Source: Caprella mutica
Lineage: Eukaryota > Arthropoda > Malacostraca > Amphipoda > Caprellidae
Assembly: GCA_947561585.1 (NCBI GenBank)
Contig: CANNZV010000513.1
Coordinates: 558,001-622,000, forward strand
Length of the DNA stretch: 64,000 bases
Direction of reading: 5' to 3'
The notes under the pieces: model-generated
The model's database searches: none
What the model saw: only the letters and a program-made list of their open reading frames with translations
What the model was told of the DNA's origin: nothing
Position numbers and translations under genes: made by a program
Shown: positions 1 to 13,000 of the stretch, piece by piece
Position numbering within the stretch: the first letter of the stretch is position 1
Layout: every line of letters begins with the position of its first letter

Positions 1-524
1 ACAAATACAGGACAACTCGTACCCGGATAACTGGTACCCGATTTTCATAATTTCGTGTTAAATGTACCTAATTATAATAACTGAATAAAATACAAGTCTG
101 ATTTTCAAAATTTAGTTAAATGTACATAATTATAATAAAAATTAAAGGCATAATAAACTAACCAATTTTTTCATTGCAATGAAACATACATAAACTGACA
201 ATTCAAAAGAGTATAAAATAGGAACTTTTATAGAGACTACAATATAGACTACATTACAAAATTCGTATGATCTCACTTTAAGAGTTTTCCATTTCATGAT
301 ATATATTTTCAAACATAATACGCGAAAAATATATTAGAACCAATATTCTTTTATTTGTGTCTCCTTATGGTTTTGTTATTTGGATGTCTTTTTTATTCCA
401 GAATTTGATATCAGCATTGGCTAGGGTCATATTTTAAGAAGAGGTCATTAACATTGTCAGCAAGAAATATCTGCAGTAAGAGGTTCGGTATATCTGAATA
501 ACAGGCTCTTGTATTTCAAGCAGC
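1..524. other. AT-rich upstream region, no gene recognised
   Basis: No convincing reading frame, RNA gene or repeat was seen here. The stretch must contain the 5' untranslated region and promoter of the RING-finger gene that starts at 525, but I could not pick out a convincing TATA or initiator element in such AT-rich DNA. Confidence 0.4.
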
Positions 525-2400
525 ATGGAATTCCGATTCCTTGAGGATACTGTATACGGCTACAGTGACATAAAAGAGAAACTTAAGGAGAAACCTATTT
601 TCTTGGGTTGTAATGGCATCACAGGACACTACGATAAAAGAGAGTATTGGAATTTTAATTTCAACCCGTCATTCTGCATCACTGATGTGTGTGACGAATA
701 TAGCCTGGAAGAACTAATTTTATTCTTTCTCCACGTCAGAGATCACAATCATTTCTATTATTCTACCTATCGCAAAGGTGCTTCGCCTCCTAGAACTTTA
801 AATGTACTACAAATTCTTATATCTATTGCTCTTGACCGGTTAGCTACTGAGGTAGTTCCTGGAAAATCAATTGAAGTGGAGACTTTGATTGCGACTTATA
901 ATTTAATTCTAGTTTCGAATGATTTAATTATAAATTGTAGTCATATATATTGCAGTATGAAATCAGTTGATAAATTTGAAAGGAATGTCACTAAAATTTG
1001 TAAATTCCAGGCTATGTGGCGAAAAGATTTCCCTTTTAGTAATGCAAGAACAACTTTCGCAGCAAGAATGTTATTAGCAGCCTGCACTAACTTAAACTAT
1101 ACTCTAATGGATGCTATTAGCATTATTAAAAACAATTTATTGAAAAATAAGATAACTGAACTTGTAACAAACTCGAATGAAGTGAAATTTTCCTCTGACA
1201 GAAAAATTGAAATATGTGGCGATCCATATTTCGAGGAATCTTTCTTTGGTGTGGAAATTGTTAATGAAGTTATAGATATCTCAGAATATACCATTTCTAC
1301 TGATATTGTATATGATTTTCTACCAAATGATCTTCTGAATAGCGTTTCAAATATGAAAAAAATGAAAACTTATGATATGGATTCGATTCCTCTTTCGATT
1401 TTGACTGCAAATGTAAAGAAGTTCCGCAACATCACAAAAGTATTCACCAAGCATTTTAGGAAACTAAGATCACGAACTAATAAACTGAGGAAGACTTTTA
1501 AACCGAAAAAGGCAAGGTATATTTTTCAATTCACGATTTCAGTGCTGAATTGTTTGAAAATGATTCCAGAAGGTCACCCAGAACAAGAAAAGCTGCTTTG
1601 CGAATATTTTGTCAAAATTTGGCAATATTCTTAATGCTATCCGGTTTTCAGAAAATGAAGCTGGGATATCTTTGAAAACCTCTGACTATCCAATCTAAAA
1701 CTTTGGATGAATTGATAGAAAGTCAGTCAGTTCGAAATATTATTGAAGGAATGCCCGCCAAGATAAAGCTGGTGACATCGAGAATTACTTCGTTTCTAGG
1801 AATGGTTAAAGAAGGCTTATTATTTAATTCCATGTCAATAATAAACAAGATTCCTAATTATACATTTAATGACTTGAAACGTATTGAGGATCTAGCGAGT
1901 GTTTCTAGATTAACGAGATCAAAATGGATAGATATTCTAGCCTCTCATATGGCTAGTGATGGAGGTGCCCATTTCTACAACCAAGATGAATGTCCAGTTT
2001 GTCTCAACGAGCAGCAAAAAGATGATACCTGTGTTTTAGTTTGTAAACATACTCGCTGTTCTTCATGCACCGAAACTATAAGCAATGATATCAAAACGTA
2101 AGTTAGAGTACTCGTCCAACAATTACATATTGTCTGTCATTTTCTTTATAATACCTTACATCCATAGAAGGGCTCTTATAATTTTCTGAAGCTTCTTACA
2201 TTAATTTATTCTGTCATTACTAATACTCTTACACAACATATTACTTTTTGTTCTTGTTATTCATTGTTTCTATCTTTTCCAGACGACGTCGGTGTCCACT
2301 TTGCCGGAATCCTGTGCGTGATTTTCTGCAAAGCCACAAAATAGAAGAAATCTGCCAAAATTCTCAGCAATATTTGTCCAAAAGAAATGATCTTCCTTAA
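525..2400 (+). CDS. unrecognised protein with C-terminal C3HC4 RING finger (possible E3 ubiquitin ligase), frame broken twice
   Basis: The first open frame (525-1634, 369 aa, ATG start) matches no family I recognise. The next segments read on in the other two frames: about 1560-1695 (reads NAIRFSENEAGISL) and 1676-2097. A clear intron follows (GT at 2098, AG at 2281-2282) and the last exon is 2283-2400. The spliced C-terminus is a RING finger: CPVC, then CKH and CSSC, then CPLC. These are all eight zinc ligands in C3HC4 order, the last pair being encoded after the intron. RING domains usually recruit an E2 for ubiquitin transfer; that role is inferred from the family only. An AATAAA at 2406-2411 fits the 3' end. 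The frame changes near 1560-1632 and near 1695 could be assembly indels, a missed splice or a decaying gene. The intact RING argues against long decay. Confidence 0.6.
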
Positions 2401-2405
2401 GCTTC

Positions 2406-2411
2406 AATAAA
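2406..2411 (+). terminator. polyadenylation signal AATAAA of the RING-finger gene
   Basis: An AATAAA lies six bases after the TAA stop at 2398-2400 and is followed by an A-rich stretch. The position is right for a poly(A) signal with a very short 3' UTR. Confidence 0.5.
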
Positions 2412-3190
2412 CATTGTGTGAAAAAAAAATGACTTTTAAAACCTTTCATAATGAGAAATTTATCTCCAATCTATATTCAACGAGATTGTAATGACCCAGG
2501 GTTTTAACGTAAAATATCCCATAATATAATAAATTATGAAGTTTAAAATGACTATAAGGACGGGAGAAATTTCAAATTTCTGCCTACTTTATTTTATTGA
2601 TAAAAACTTCCATTTTATAAGTACGTTACCAATTGAGTTAGTAGACTCTATTAGTTACTTTTTGAAAGTAAAACATTTTTTAATAATTTAGATTTTTTTT
2701 ATAAAATTGCCTTAAATATGTTAGACATAAAATCTAGCCTCTTGTTGTCGTCGAACATGTTTCGTTGTTGAAATCTTCTACAGCCTCTCCTCGCCTTTAC
2801 TACCCGCCTCTAAAGAAACATCTGGCATATGTCTGGAAATAAAAATAACACTATTATTTATGGGTTATTACAGAAAACTCATGGTTATAAAACCAGCTAA
2901 ATCCTTCATTATTGAATTTTGGTTCCGAAGCAGACGTTAAACCCCTACTAAAATTAAAATTCATTATTAAATTGTTTCATCCCTTCTAGTATCTCCAATA
3001 TTAGCTGATTACAGGAAAGTTCCTAGCAACTCAATTCACCGCATGGTAAATTTCAATTTTATGTGATGAGTATTGATATTCCTTTGAATCAAGGTTAAGA
3101 AAAGGTTCGACCGCTGTTATTGTTCTAATTGATAGAGAACGTATTCAAATACTTTGTACATATTGTCTAAATTATAAAGCATTCCTCATA
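2412..3190. other. intergenic AT-rich DNA with a SINE-like 3' tail
   Basis: No gene is visible. Around 2916-2955 the sequence matches the 3' end of the SINE-like repeat seen elsewhere (TTGGTTCCGAAGCAG, then GACGTTAAACCCCTAC), so this is probably a truncated copy. Confidence 0.4.
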
Positions 3191-3206
3191 TATTCAATTC
3201 TTTTGT

Positions 3207-3530
3207 ATACAGGGTGGCCCATAAGTAACTGACCCTTTTAATTAGCTAATAAAAAGAAAACCAAGAACGCTAGAAAGTTGAAACTTGTTTCATTGGAAAG
3301 AAAAATATTTTTATAGTTTATTAACACTATGTTTTGAATATAATATCCTTTAAATGGCCAACATAATTGTTTTTAAAAATTACAAATTAGGGATTTTTTC
3401 CTGGTTGCTTCCATAACGCTCCTTAGTGTATCTGACGAGAGTTGAGCCATTTCAGTAGAAATCTTGTTTTTAAGTTCTTGTAAATTAGTTGGAATTTTTC
3501 CATAAACTCGTGAATTCTTCCATAATTCTC
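3207..3530 (-). pseudogene. relic of the C-terminal end of a Tc1/mariner-type transposase with terminal repeat
   Basis: Read on the minus strand, about 3515-3380 gives a stretch resembling the C-terminal tail of Tc1/mariner DDE transposases (IPTNLQELKNKI, then SSDTLRSVMEA), followed by a degenerate piece resembling GGHFKDIIF. The downstream terminus at 3209 reads ACAGGGTGGCCCATAAGT, a form typical of Tc1/mariner inverted repeats. No catalytic region is left, and the upstream part is cut by another repeat at about 3535. Confidence 0.5.
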
Positions 3531-3534
3531 ATAA

Positions 3535-3635
3535 TTGTATGCAGTTTGCGGAATAATGATCGTAGACCTTAGTTCTATAATATTATGTAATAAACTCGTT
3601 TTTTCCCCAGAGCCTGGAGTGGACCTTTAAGAAAT
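3535..3635 (-). mobile_element. end fragment of the AAGGTCC-terminal MITE family
   Basis: This is the reverse complement of 16427-16520 with few mismatches, including the ATAATATTATAGAACTAAG core. It is a second dispersed copy of one terminus of the element described at 16425-17014. Confidence 0.6.
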
Positions 3636-3713
3636 TTCATGGACATTTAAAAATGGAATAACACAGTTGCACTATTTGTGAAAATAGCATCTTTTGTAAG
3701 GAAATAGAAAACG

Positions 3714-4604
3714 ACCCTGATAACATTGCACTATTGGGCCAACGTCGGTAATCGTTGGCAAAGTAAAGGCACGATCGGGCATTGGCACGATAATGCTATT
3801 ACACAACTGGGCCAATGCAATGAAAACCAATCCAGTGATTTTTTGATGTACCAATCCAGTGATTTTTTGATGTACCATTATCTATTTGTCTGTTATCGCC
3901 AGACAATCGGAGAAAATAGGGTCAAACGATATCTCCTAACTTTAATCACACCAAATGGCCAATTTAATATCCTCAATTAAATATGTCTTTGAAATTGTAG
4001 CAGTTTCTGGCAATTTAGTATAAATAGGCTTGTTATCCCTTCAATTATTAATTTAACACTTTATCTATTTCATTCATAAAAATGAGCTTGGACGCCAGTT
4101 AACTCATATATTTGGTATGAAAAGTTATTTTTTCGTCTGAAATAATTATTCACATTGGAAATTATAGATACTTTCTATTCAATTTTAAATAGAAATATTA
4201 CTATTTGGTCAAAATAGCGTATGACGGTATTTAAAATTATAGATTAGAGTTCGAATTGGCAACTGTTCTATTTTTTTCCATACTTCGATCTGTAAAATGT
4301 ATGTGTAGGACAGTTAATACACTGTAAGAAGTAATTATTGTTTTCACGTGTTCTGTATAGCGTAATGTTATATGAAAATAGTACTGGCTGTAGACCTGCA
4401 TGGCATCGGCACCGTTAAGTATTTCCTGTACCAATAAGTCTTTTATACGTGGTTAAACTGTTCGGGGCCGGTTGACATCCGTGAGGTGGGCCAACGTCGG
4501 GCCTTTGCTTGCCCAATTCACTAAGACCGGCATGACAGCGTTGGCCCAGAGTTTCGTCCTGAATTGGGCCAACGCTGGCCCAACATTGTAATGTTTACTG
4601 GGGA
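3714..4604. mobile_element. inverted-repeat element with GC-rich termini (TTGGGCCAACG)
   Basis: The left end (about CCCTGATAACATTGCACTA, then TTGGGCCAACGTCGG) recurs inverted at 4556-4604, spanning roughly 890 bp. Further TTGGGCCAACG-like units lie at 3790-3830 and 4485-4580. A 25-bp direct duplication sits at 3829-3880. There is no coding capacity. I take it to be a non-autonomous DNA element; no clear target duplication was found. Confidence 0.45.
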
Positions 4605-5519
4605 AGAACAGATTTTTTTCACTTTTTCAAAATCATGGGTTATCACGCCCTTTTACCTATATTACCGTAAGTTGCACTAATATAGGAATAGGGTCATGTA
4701 CCCCTATTCCTATATATAGGATAACGTTGGAGTAATATAAATTTACCAAAACTTTATTTTTACCAATCCTGATATTTATAAACAACTATTTTAGCAGCAA
4801 TTCAATTATACGCTACTGATATTGCTCCGTTACACATGCATTCGACTTTTTTTGTGTAACACACTCAAAAAGTGTGAGCCGAGAGCCTTGATCATACAGC
4901 AGTGGCACACTCGTGTGCCCATAGTAAATAAATAGAAAAGTATACTAAGTTTCGAATTAATTGACGGTGAACTTGATCCATTCTTCAGAAACGATGTAAA
5001 CAAATGGCGTCGCATACAGTACTCTCATGTATTATAAGTATTATAAGGTGAATATTATAAGTGAATAGAGTGTAAAACGTGATAAAAACAATTTTATGTA
5101 AGTTAATCTCCATGAAAATGCACGTTTAACTGAATAGTAGAACATTTTTTATTTAAAAACAAAATGGAAATACTTTGTATGACGTCACTCAGAGTATTTT
5201 TTGATGTTCCAATATTGTACTTGGTATACTTCTCTATTTATTTACTATGCGTGTGCCTGTGTGAGCAGTGGAACACCCCTCAATAAGAATAGAAAATATC
5301 CGCGTTTTTCAATATGTTGATATTTTCTGTCTGCAGACGCCGGGAATCATGCTTGTGTTCCGCATCAGATGAATCTGAGATGACTGCTGTTAGAATATAT
5401 ATTGAACTTTGAAGATATATTTATGGTGTAAATTAGAGTATATTTTAGATATAGATGAATGAATTCATCGTTTTTCAAAGTTAATTTTTCTTTAATTACC
5501 ACTTGTGAGTTGTGACTTA
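4605..5519. other. intergenic, short palindromes only
   Basis: Apart from a palindrome at about 4680-4720 (ATATAGGAATAGGG against its inverse), nothing that looks like a gene or a known element was recognised. Confidence 0.35.
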
Positions 5520-6179
5520 CCTAGTCTGCGACTCTGCTGTCTGCAGAATATGGGACATTTTTAACATTTTCTGTGCAAACAATACTTAATTTCTTCCTAT
5601 GTTAACGTGTATTTAACCAGTTTCTGCAGACAGGGTTAACATAACACCCCCTCAGATTTGTATTTTGTATGAAAGTTGGTAACTAGGGTCACGCAGGTAA
5701 TCGAGGTAAATTACGGCCCACTCCGACACTCGCTACGACTCTACCTAGTCTAGTCTGGTCACTAATCTAACTGCAGCCTCTAACAGCTGAAACTTCATAG
5801 CTTCAAAACACACGTCAAAACTTAAATTAAGAAGTTATAACATGCTCTGTGGACTGTGCTTCTTTTGATAGCTATGCAACATTAAAACATTTTATGATTT
5901 TAATTTAATTTTGATTCAGAATATTTTAGTCTTTATTGAGAGCCAGTCTGGAAAAATAGGTGCTTTCTGATGAACTAATTACTCTGTTGGATTATTAGAC
6001 TTCAAAAATTAATGGTAAATTGCTAAAAATCGTATAATCCGCAGCATATAGTATATATGTCACGCGCATTTGATTGATCTGTTGATCAATAGTTTGCGCA
6101 GCCATCGATCGATAGAGTAACCATCGATCGATTTCTGCGTGTCTAAATGATCCAAGTAAAATTGTATGTCTCATAAACT

Positions 6180-6880
6180 CACCATTTGTCTCTCCAGCTC
6201 TCTCCAAAATTCAACAAATTCTCTCCAAAATGATCAAATTATCATAAATTCTCTCCAAAATAACATTGTAGCATAGGAGAAAAATAGAAAAAACTCGCCA
6301 TTTGCAATTGAAAGGCTCAAAATAACTGTCACAAACTCGCCATTAAAATGGCGAGTTTGGACATGCTTTATTACTTGGTAAATGATATGATTTTTTTTTA
6401 GTTTGTACCTACACCAAGGAAAATAGTATGTCTTATAAACTCGCCATTAGTCTCTCAAGCTCTCTCCAAAATTCAACAAATTCTCTCCAAAATGATCAAA
6501 TTTTCATAAATTCTCTCCAAAATAACATTGTAGCCCAAGTAAAATAGTATGTCTCATAAACTCACCATTTGTCTCTCCACCTCTCTCCAAAATTCAACAA
6601 ATTCTCTCCAAAATGATCAAATTATCATTAATTCTCTCCATAATAACATTGTAGCATAGGAGAAAAATAGATAAAACTCACCATTTGCAATTGAAGGGCT
6701 CAAAATAACTGTCACAAACTCGCCATTAAAATGGCGAGTTTGGACATGCTTTATTACTTGGATTGTAGCATAGGAGAAAAATAGATAAAACTCACCATTT
6801 GCAATTGAAGGGCTAAAAATAACTGTCACAAACTCGCCATTAAAATGGCGAGTTTGGACATGCATTATTACTTGGGTTAG
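6180..6880. repeat. direct repeats of a CTCTCCAAAAT / GGCGAGTTTGG module
   Basis: A module of about 180-200 bp is present about three times, whole or partial (6180-6375, 6430-6760, 6764-6875). Each contains ATTCTCTCCAAAAT boxes and ends in the hairpin ACTCGCCATTAAAATGGCGAGT followed by TTTGGACATG. Small deletions separate the copies. Confidence 0.65.
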
Positions 6881-7822
6881 TTTATGCATCTTATTGTTAC
6901 ATTTAATAGAGAACCATCAGTCGATTGTTGCGCGTTTGAATGATATGGATTTTGTTAGTTTATGCATCTAATTGTTACATTTAATAGAGCAACCATCAGT
7001 CGATTGTTGTGCGTTTGAATGATATGGATTTGTTAGCTCTATTAAATGTAACAATTAGATGCATAAACTAAGAAAATCCATATCATTTAAACGCGCAACA
7101 ATCGACTGATGGTTCTCTATTAAATGTAACAATTAGATGCATAAAGTAAGAAAATCCATATCATTCAAACGAGCAACAATCGACTGATGGTTCTCTATTA
7201 AATGTAACAATTAGATGCATAAACTAAGAAAATCCATATCATTCAAACGCACAACAATCGACTGATGGTTGACTTATTAAATATAAAAAAAAGTATTTTT
7301 CCAATAAAAACAAAACAATTAATTAAATGCATAAACAATGAAAACCTTTATCATTCGAACGTGCAAAAATCAATCAATGGCTGCGCTATCGATTGATATA
7401 CGCTATAAAATGTGTCAATTTGATGTACAAACTAAAAAAAATCATATCATTCGGACGTGCAGGAATCGATCGATGGTTGCGCTATCGATCGATGGCTGCG
7501 CAAACTATTGATAAACAGATTGCGCAGCGAAATTGGTCGATATTGCAGATCACTCAAACGCGCGTGACATATAGAGTTCATCTGTTAGCCTAAGCAGTTT
7601 TCCAGACTGGATTGAGCATTGAGAGGGCTGCAATTATAAATTAGAGGGCCGCAATTTACCCCAGTCTGCAGAATATGGGACATTTTTAACATTTTCTGTG
7701 CGAACAATCCTTAATTTCCTCCTATGTTTACATGTATTTTACTGAGAACAGAATCAAAAAAAGAGGATTTCTTGGAGAACAGTATACCAGTTCCTGCAGT
7801 CTGGAATTTATCTGCATGACCC

Positions 7823-8358
7823 TTAAGGGCCTTTTAGACGTGAAACATTTTCACAATGTTGTGCGACAATTTGTTTCAGAACAGTTGCCCGGGTGTTTCA
7901 GCCACAATTTCTCTGCGACATTTCTCGATTCGCTCAGTGCCAGTTGGTGTTGCGCAACAATGCTGCAACAAATGTTTACAGCCATCCTCAGTGTGTTATT
8001 GGCTGTCAGAGGGAGGTAAGTGCGTCACTGCTACAGACGCACATATATCTCCCTACACATTACATACTGATGTATTATTTTTTATAAGTAAATAGATCTT
8101 TTACAAGCTAATTCATAATTATATGGATTCAGTCAACGCTCTATAAATGGAGTAAAATATTATTTTGGCGTCCTAGCAATTTATTATTGCATTGCGTTTA
8201 TTATGTTACGATTTAAGTTTTAAATGTCATAAAGATCTGCGTTGTAAATTATGATTGATTTCTTTATTTTGTATCCAAGTAAATTAACCTACTGAAGTTA
8301 TCCCTCAAAGTTCCTCACCTCCAATCATTTGATATAACTAATAGCAAGTACTTTAAAC

Positions 8359-8390
<32 letters not shown>

Positions 8391-8545
8391 AGTATATGTA
8401 CAGTTGCTTGTGCGACACTGGAGTTGCCTCGCACCAAATTCTCGTCTAAACAGATTGCTTGCCGTATACAGAAACAGTTGTGCGACATTTGTATATATAC
8501 AATGTTGCTGAAACAAAATGTATCACGTCTAAAAGGCCCTTTAGA
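7823..8545. mobile_element. non-autonomous DNA element with AAGGGCCTTTTAGACGTG termini
   Basis: The left end at 7825 (AAGGGCCTTTTAGACGTGAA) is inverted at about 8515-8545. Both subterminal regions carry GTTGTGCGACA boxes. A further terminus of the same type occurs at 49945-49975. The layout resembles hAT-like MITEs, but the target duplication is unclear. An (AT)n tract at 8360-8392 lies inside. Confidence 0.5.
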
Positions 8546-10043
8546 CCCTACAAAGGTTTAAGGGTTCTTGTGAGTTGTGCCCAAAAAATTCTCATGAGAA
8601 TTTCACTTTCTCAGCTTTTATAGGTTAAAAACCTTGTGAACTTGTGAAAAAAAGGGCAAAATGCCTGCCTTGACACCTCACACCAGACTGCAGGAATGGA
8701 TTATGGGTAAACTCTTCTCCAAGAAATCCTCTATTTTGGCTTCTGTTCTCACTTCTCAGTAAAATGCATGCAAATATAGGAGGGAGGAAATTAAGGATTG
8801 TTTGCACAGAAAATGTTAAAAGCCCCATACTCTACCCAGTCTGCAAAAGATGCATGAAGTTGTGAAGTTTATCCGGCGACTATTGAGACTCTGAAATTAG
8901 TCTCCTGAATAATCCGGTGACAATTTCCTAATTAATTCCTATGTTTACATGTAATTAGTGGAGAGAATTTTGAGATTTTTGGTCATTTTGGATAGAAATT
9001 TGAAAATATTTGGAGACAAATTGTCCCAAAAATTAAATATATGGAGACTGATTGTGCATGCTTTGCAGACTGGTATAATATTAATTGTATTTGATAAACC
9101 ATGTTACAGAGTATGTCAGTTAGAGCCAATTATTTGGTTTGGTGGCTATATTTTATAATATTTACATTCATTTTACTGAGAACAAAGGACAAAGCCAAAA
9201 TAGGCATTCTTGGAGATCACTTGATCAGTTTTTGCAGTCTGGCTAGAAAAATGGCGAGTTTGGACGTGCTTTATTGTCTCAATTCCAGTCTTTAGAATAT
9301 GGGACATTTTTTAAATTTTCTGTGCGAACAATCCTTAATTTCCTCCTAAATTTACGTGCATTTGGCCAGGCTGTAGAAACTGGTAAAGTGTTCGTAGAGA
9401 TCTCTGATTCTGTTCACAGTAAAATTAATTTAAATATAGTGATTAATTCACTGATAGTGATTCAGAAGTGTTTGTAGCAAAATTAATGTAAACATAGGAA
9501 TTAATTCAAAATTGTTGGTAGAGAATATCCCAAATATCTCCCATATTCTCATATTTTGCAGATTGGTTAACCATGAAATACAGTCTGGAACTCATTTGTT
9601 CGTTATCTGGAATACCAGTCAGCAAAGTGTGTATCTCCAACAAGATTTTATTTTGAAAACAATTAGTCTCCAAAGATCTCCCTCCAAAAAGACCAAAATT
9701 CTCTAAAATATCTCCCGTATATAATAAATATATATACATAAGAATTTGTCTCAAAGATCTTGCAAAGATATTTTTTTTCCCTCAAAAAATGTTTCCAAAG
9801 ATCTTTGGTGACATGGATGTGCTTTGCAGACTGGCAGTGGAATATCAGTGTCTTATATAAAATTTATGTTATTGCTGAAATTATTTTGTGAGGTCAGCCA
9901 CACTAGGCCATGCAGTCCATGCTTTATTACCTGGGTCTTATTCTTAATAGCATTATTATCATAACATTTTTTTTACAGAATTCTCTCCCCCAATTTTCAA
10001 CTGAACTCTTCATTAGGCTATTGTCAATATGAATTCACATGGC

Positions 10044-13000
10044 ATGTCTTTCTGCTTATACAGGCACCTCAAAAAGACTAACCTTGTTACCAGGTTCATC
10101 TCCACTTCTCTACCAAGCAGTCGGAGAGGAAACAGACTATGGAAGGAACCATCTCTTGGTAGGTACTATGATTTGCCTACTTAATCACAATACAGTGAAA
10201 ACACTAGTAATTAGTAAATATTAAATTTCATAAAGGAAATCATATGTATAAAGTGTTTAAACAGTAAAGTGCTAGTTTGTGTAATTGCAACTACAATTCA
10301 AGATCTTTATTTCTATAATAAAAAGGTTGAGCCCAGAGCTGCATAAATTAATTCTTTATTATAATTTGTATCCATGATACCTGTAAGTTCAAGGATATCT
10401 ATAAAAATAAAGTTAAATTTCTATTTAATTTTTCCTATATATATGGCTGAAAATATGGATTTGTTGAATACCTACAGGATATGTTAATGCACATTCTACA
10501 GACTTAATTTATTATCCAATTTCCATTCAACTCTCTATTTCATTTGTAAAAATAGTTTGCTACAAGAATGACTGACAATGTTCTTTCTATTGACTTAATT
10601 AATTTTAAGCTATGAGAAACTATCTCACACATTAACTCCTAAATCACATGTCTTTGTTGAAAATTACTTCATAATAAGTGATTCATCGTTCCAGTATTAA
10701 TTGAAAAGAAATATTTCCTCTTCAGATCCAAAATCAGTAAATCTACAGGATATGATGATTGATGCGGCTGATCCTAAAGTTCCTCCTGCGGCCGAAAATG
10801 AGAATGTCACATACTGGGAGCCGTACACTTATCCTGAAGATAAACACATTAAAAATATATCTAGGTGAAATGAAGTCTATTTTTTATTTTCATGATTATG
10901 AATCTTTAATTTTTATATTTAATTTCATAGAGTGATCCCTCTTATTTCCCATTTAATTTGGATACGAGTGTCCCCACAAAATGCAAAACAAAATGTTTAT
11001 TAATAAATAAATAAATGCATTCACCGAACTGCATTACACATATAGCCATGTACAATTGTGAAAATAAGGGGATCACTGTAATATTGTTCTTTTTCCACTT
11101 ACCTAAATGAAACTTAGCTATAATTTTATATAGCTAATTCTGTATTTACTATTTCAGAGACCAGAGCAAATTATCGTACAGACCAGATTCTATTGATCCT
11201 GAAAGCACTTCAGTTTTCCTATTTCCTGGGCAAGGCACTCAGTTTGTAGGTAGCCTGATTACTTATTAAGTAAATTAACCAAATTAGTAAATAGTATTGC
11301 TTAACGTAATCTATGGTAAATTCAATGAGCTAATTACTTGATAGCTTACTTTTCTTACCTATTACCAGATGGGTAATTTCCAGAGAGTATTATTTTAAAT
11401 TGTGATGCTAATGACTACTAATATAAAGTTATGTTTAAGAAACAACGAATGTATTTTGATATTCTAAAGTCGTCAAATTTTGTAATAATTCTCATTGGAA
11501 GAAATAAGCATCCAGTAATAGGTCTATTTCCTTATTATTTTGAGTAGTTAACATCGATGACAGCCTCTAATTTCTAGTTGCCAACATTCTTGAATATCTA
11601 AACAGGTTCTGCTTGAACAACATTTTAAATGTTTCATTATTTTTTCTCTAAAAAGCTAGCTACTTTTTAATTGTACAGAATTATCCTGTTCAATCTCTTA
11701 TTAAGTTCTGTTTTATTGGTTGGTTATATTAAAATATTATTCCACTATGTTAATAAATGATATTCACACTCTTTACATTAATCTCATGTTGAATATTTCT
11801 CCAGGAATGGCCAAAGAACTCATGGACATGCCAGTTGTATCTCATATGTTTGATACAGCCTCGAGTATATTAGAGTTTGATCTGAAGGAAGTTTGTCTTA
11901 AAGGACCTAGTAAATTGTTGACGCAGACTCAAGTTCAACAGCCAGCCATATTAGTTGCTTCATTGGCTGCAGTAGAAAAGTGAGGTTCTATATTTATTTT
12001 CAAATTCAGTGATAGTAGGGTAAATTTTGAACTATCGGTCAGCTCTACAACTTCAATCATATAAGAAATACCGTAAAATAATAATTATCATACATTTGCA
12101 TTTTAATTAGCAGGTATCATGGATACATATAACAATTAGCAATATAGTTTTATCTTATATGGCCAGAAATGTGGAACATACTTTTAATTCGTAACTTAGC
12201 TAGCTACCCTAATTAATATTTTTCGAATTTGGTGATAATTACCTGTTCTTAATTTCTTTAATGTTATAGCTACTCTTCCAATTGCTAAGTTATGAATTCT
12301 TCAATTTATATAGTTCAATTGTTCTTTTCTATGATCAGGAATAAACTCAGTTCATGAAGTCATTTTTAGAAGTTTAGAACTTTGAATATTTTTAAATTCT
12401 TTTATCAGGAACCTTAGTGAATTTTTTAGGCAAGGTACATATATCACAAATCTTCTCTCACCACTCAGGTTGCGTGAAGACAATCCCACCGCCCTGGAAA
12501 ACTGTGTAGCGGCTGCAGGCTTCAGTGTTGGGGAAATAACGGCCCTTACGTTTGCTGGGGCCTTGACTTTTGAAGACGGTACCTACTGATTCAGTTACCT
12601 GAATTGTTTTTAATGGAAATAAGTCTTTTTAATTAATTGTCTCTTCATTTTATCATAAGGCAACTACTTGCAGTTATAGAGGACAGTACTAGAGTTACAC
12701 TCTTCAACTACTAGGTGTTAGATTTTGAGTTAGGTTGACTAGTATCACCTCTTCATTTTCCTCTTCCATCCGTGAGTGTAATCGCATTCCTTGGTGACTG
12801 CACAAACAGTAGCTTTTCTGCATCCATGTACTTGTTACTATGTTCAAGTCACTTTCCTTTCTGACTTCTTCTTCCAGTCCCTTGTATTTAATTTCATTTT
12901 GACATCAAGGAAGTGGCCTTTGTCTCCGAAGCAGTGGTTAAATCCCTCGTAAACTAAAGTATGTCAAACCTATGACTTTGAAGTAATTAGGTACACATCT

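Larger units (their letters stand above)
5525..9860. repeat. mosaic of nested inverted repeats bounded by CCAGTCTGCAG
   Basis: Segments starting or ending with CCAGTCTGCAG or its inverse recur at about 5525-5640, 7663-7800, 8683-8860, 9230-9380 and 9820-9835. Several continue with AATATGGGACATTTTTAACA. The inverted pair 7663-7800 and 8683-8860 encloses another element (7823-8545). A second pair, 5945-6150 and 7440-7615, forms a foldback with GATCGATCGATGG clusters in both arms. Between these arms the unit beginning AATTCTCTCCAAAATGATC is repeated in tandem with small hairpins AAACTCGCCATT/AATGGCGAGTTT. No open frame of convincing quality was seen. Confidence 0.6.

Noticed and set aside
1517..1652. 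An intron (GT at 1517, AG at 1651-1652) to repair the RING gene frame
   Set aside because: Joining at these sites meets a TGA almost at once and does not reach the RING frame.
5995..8095. Several 60-95 codon frames in the foldback region
   Set aside because: They fall in repeated, inverted DNA, differ between copies and have no recognisable domains.
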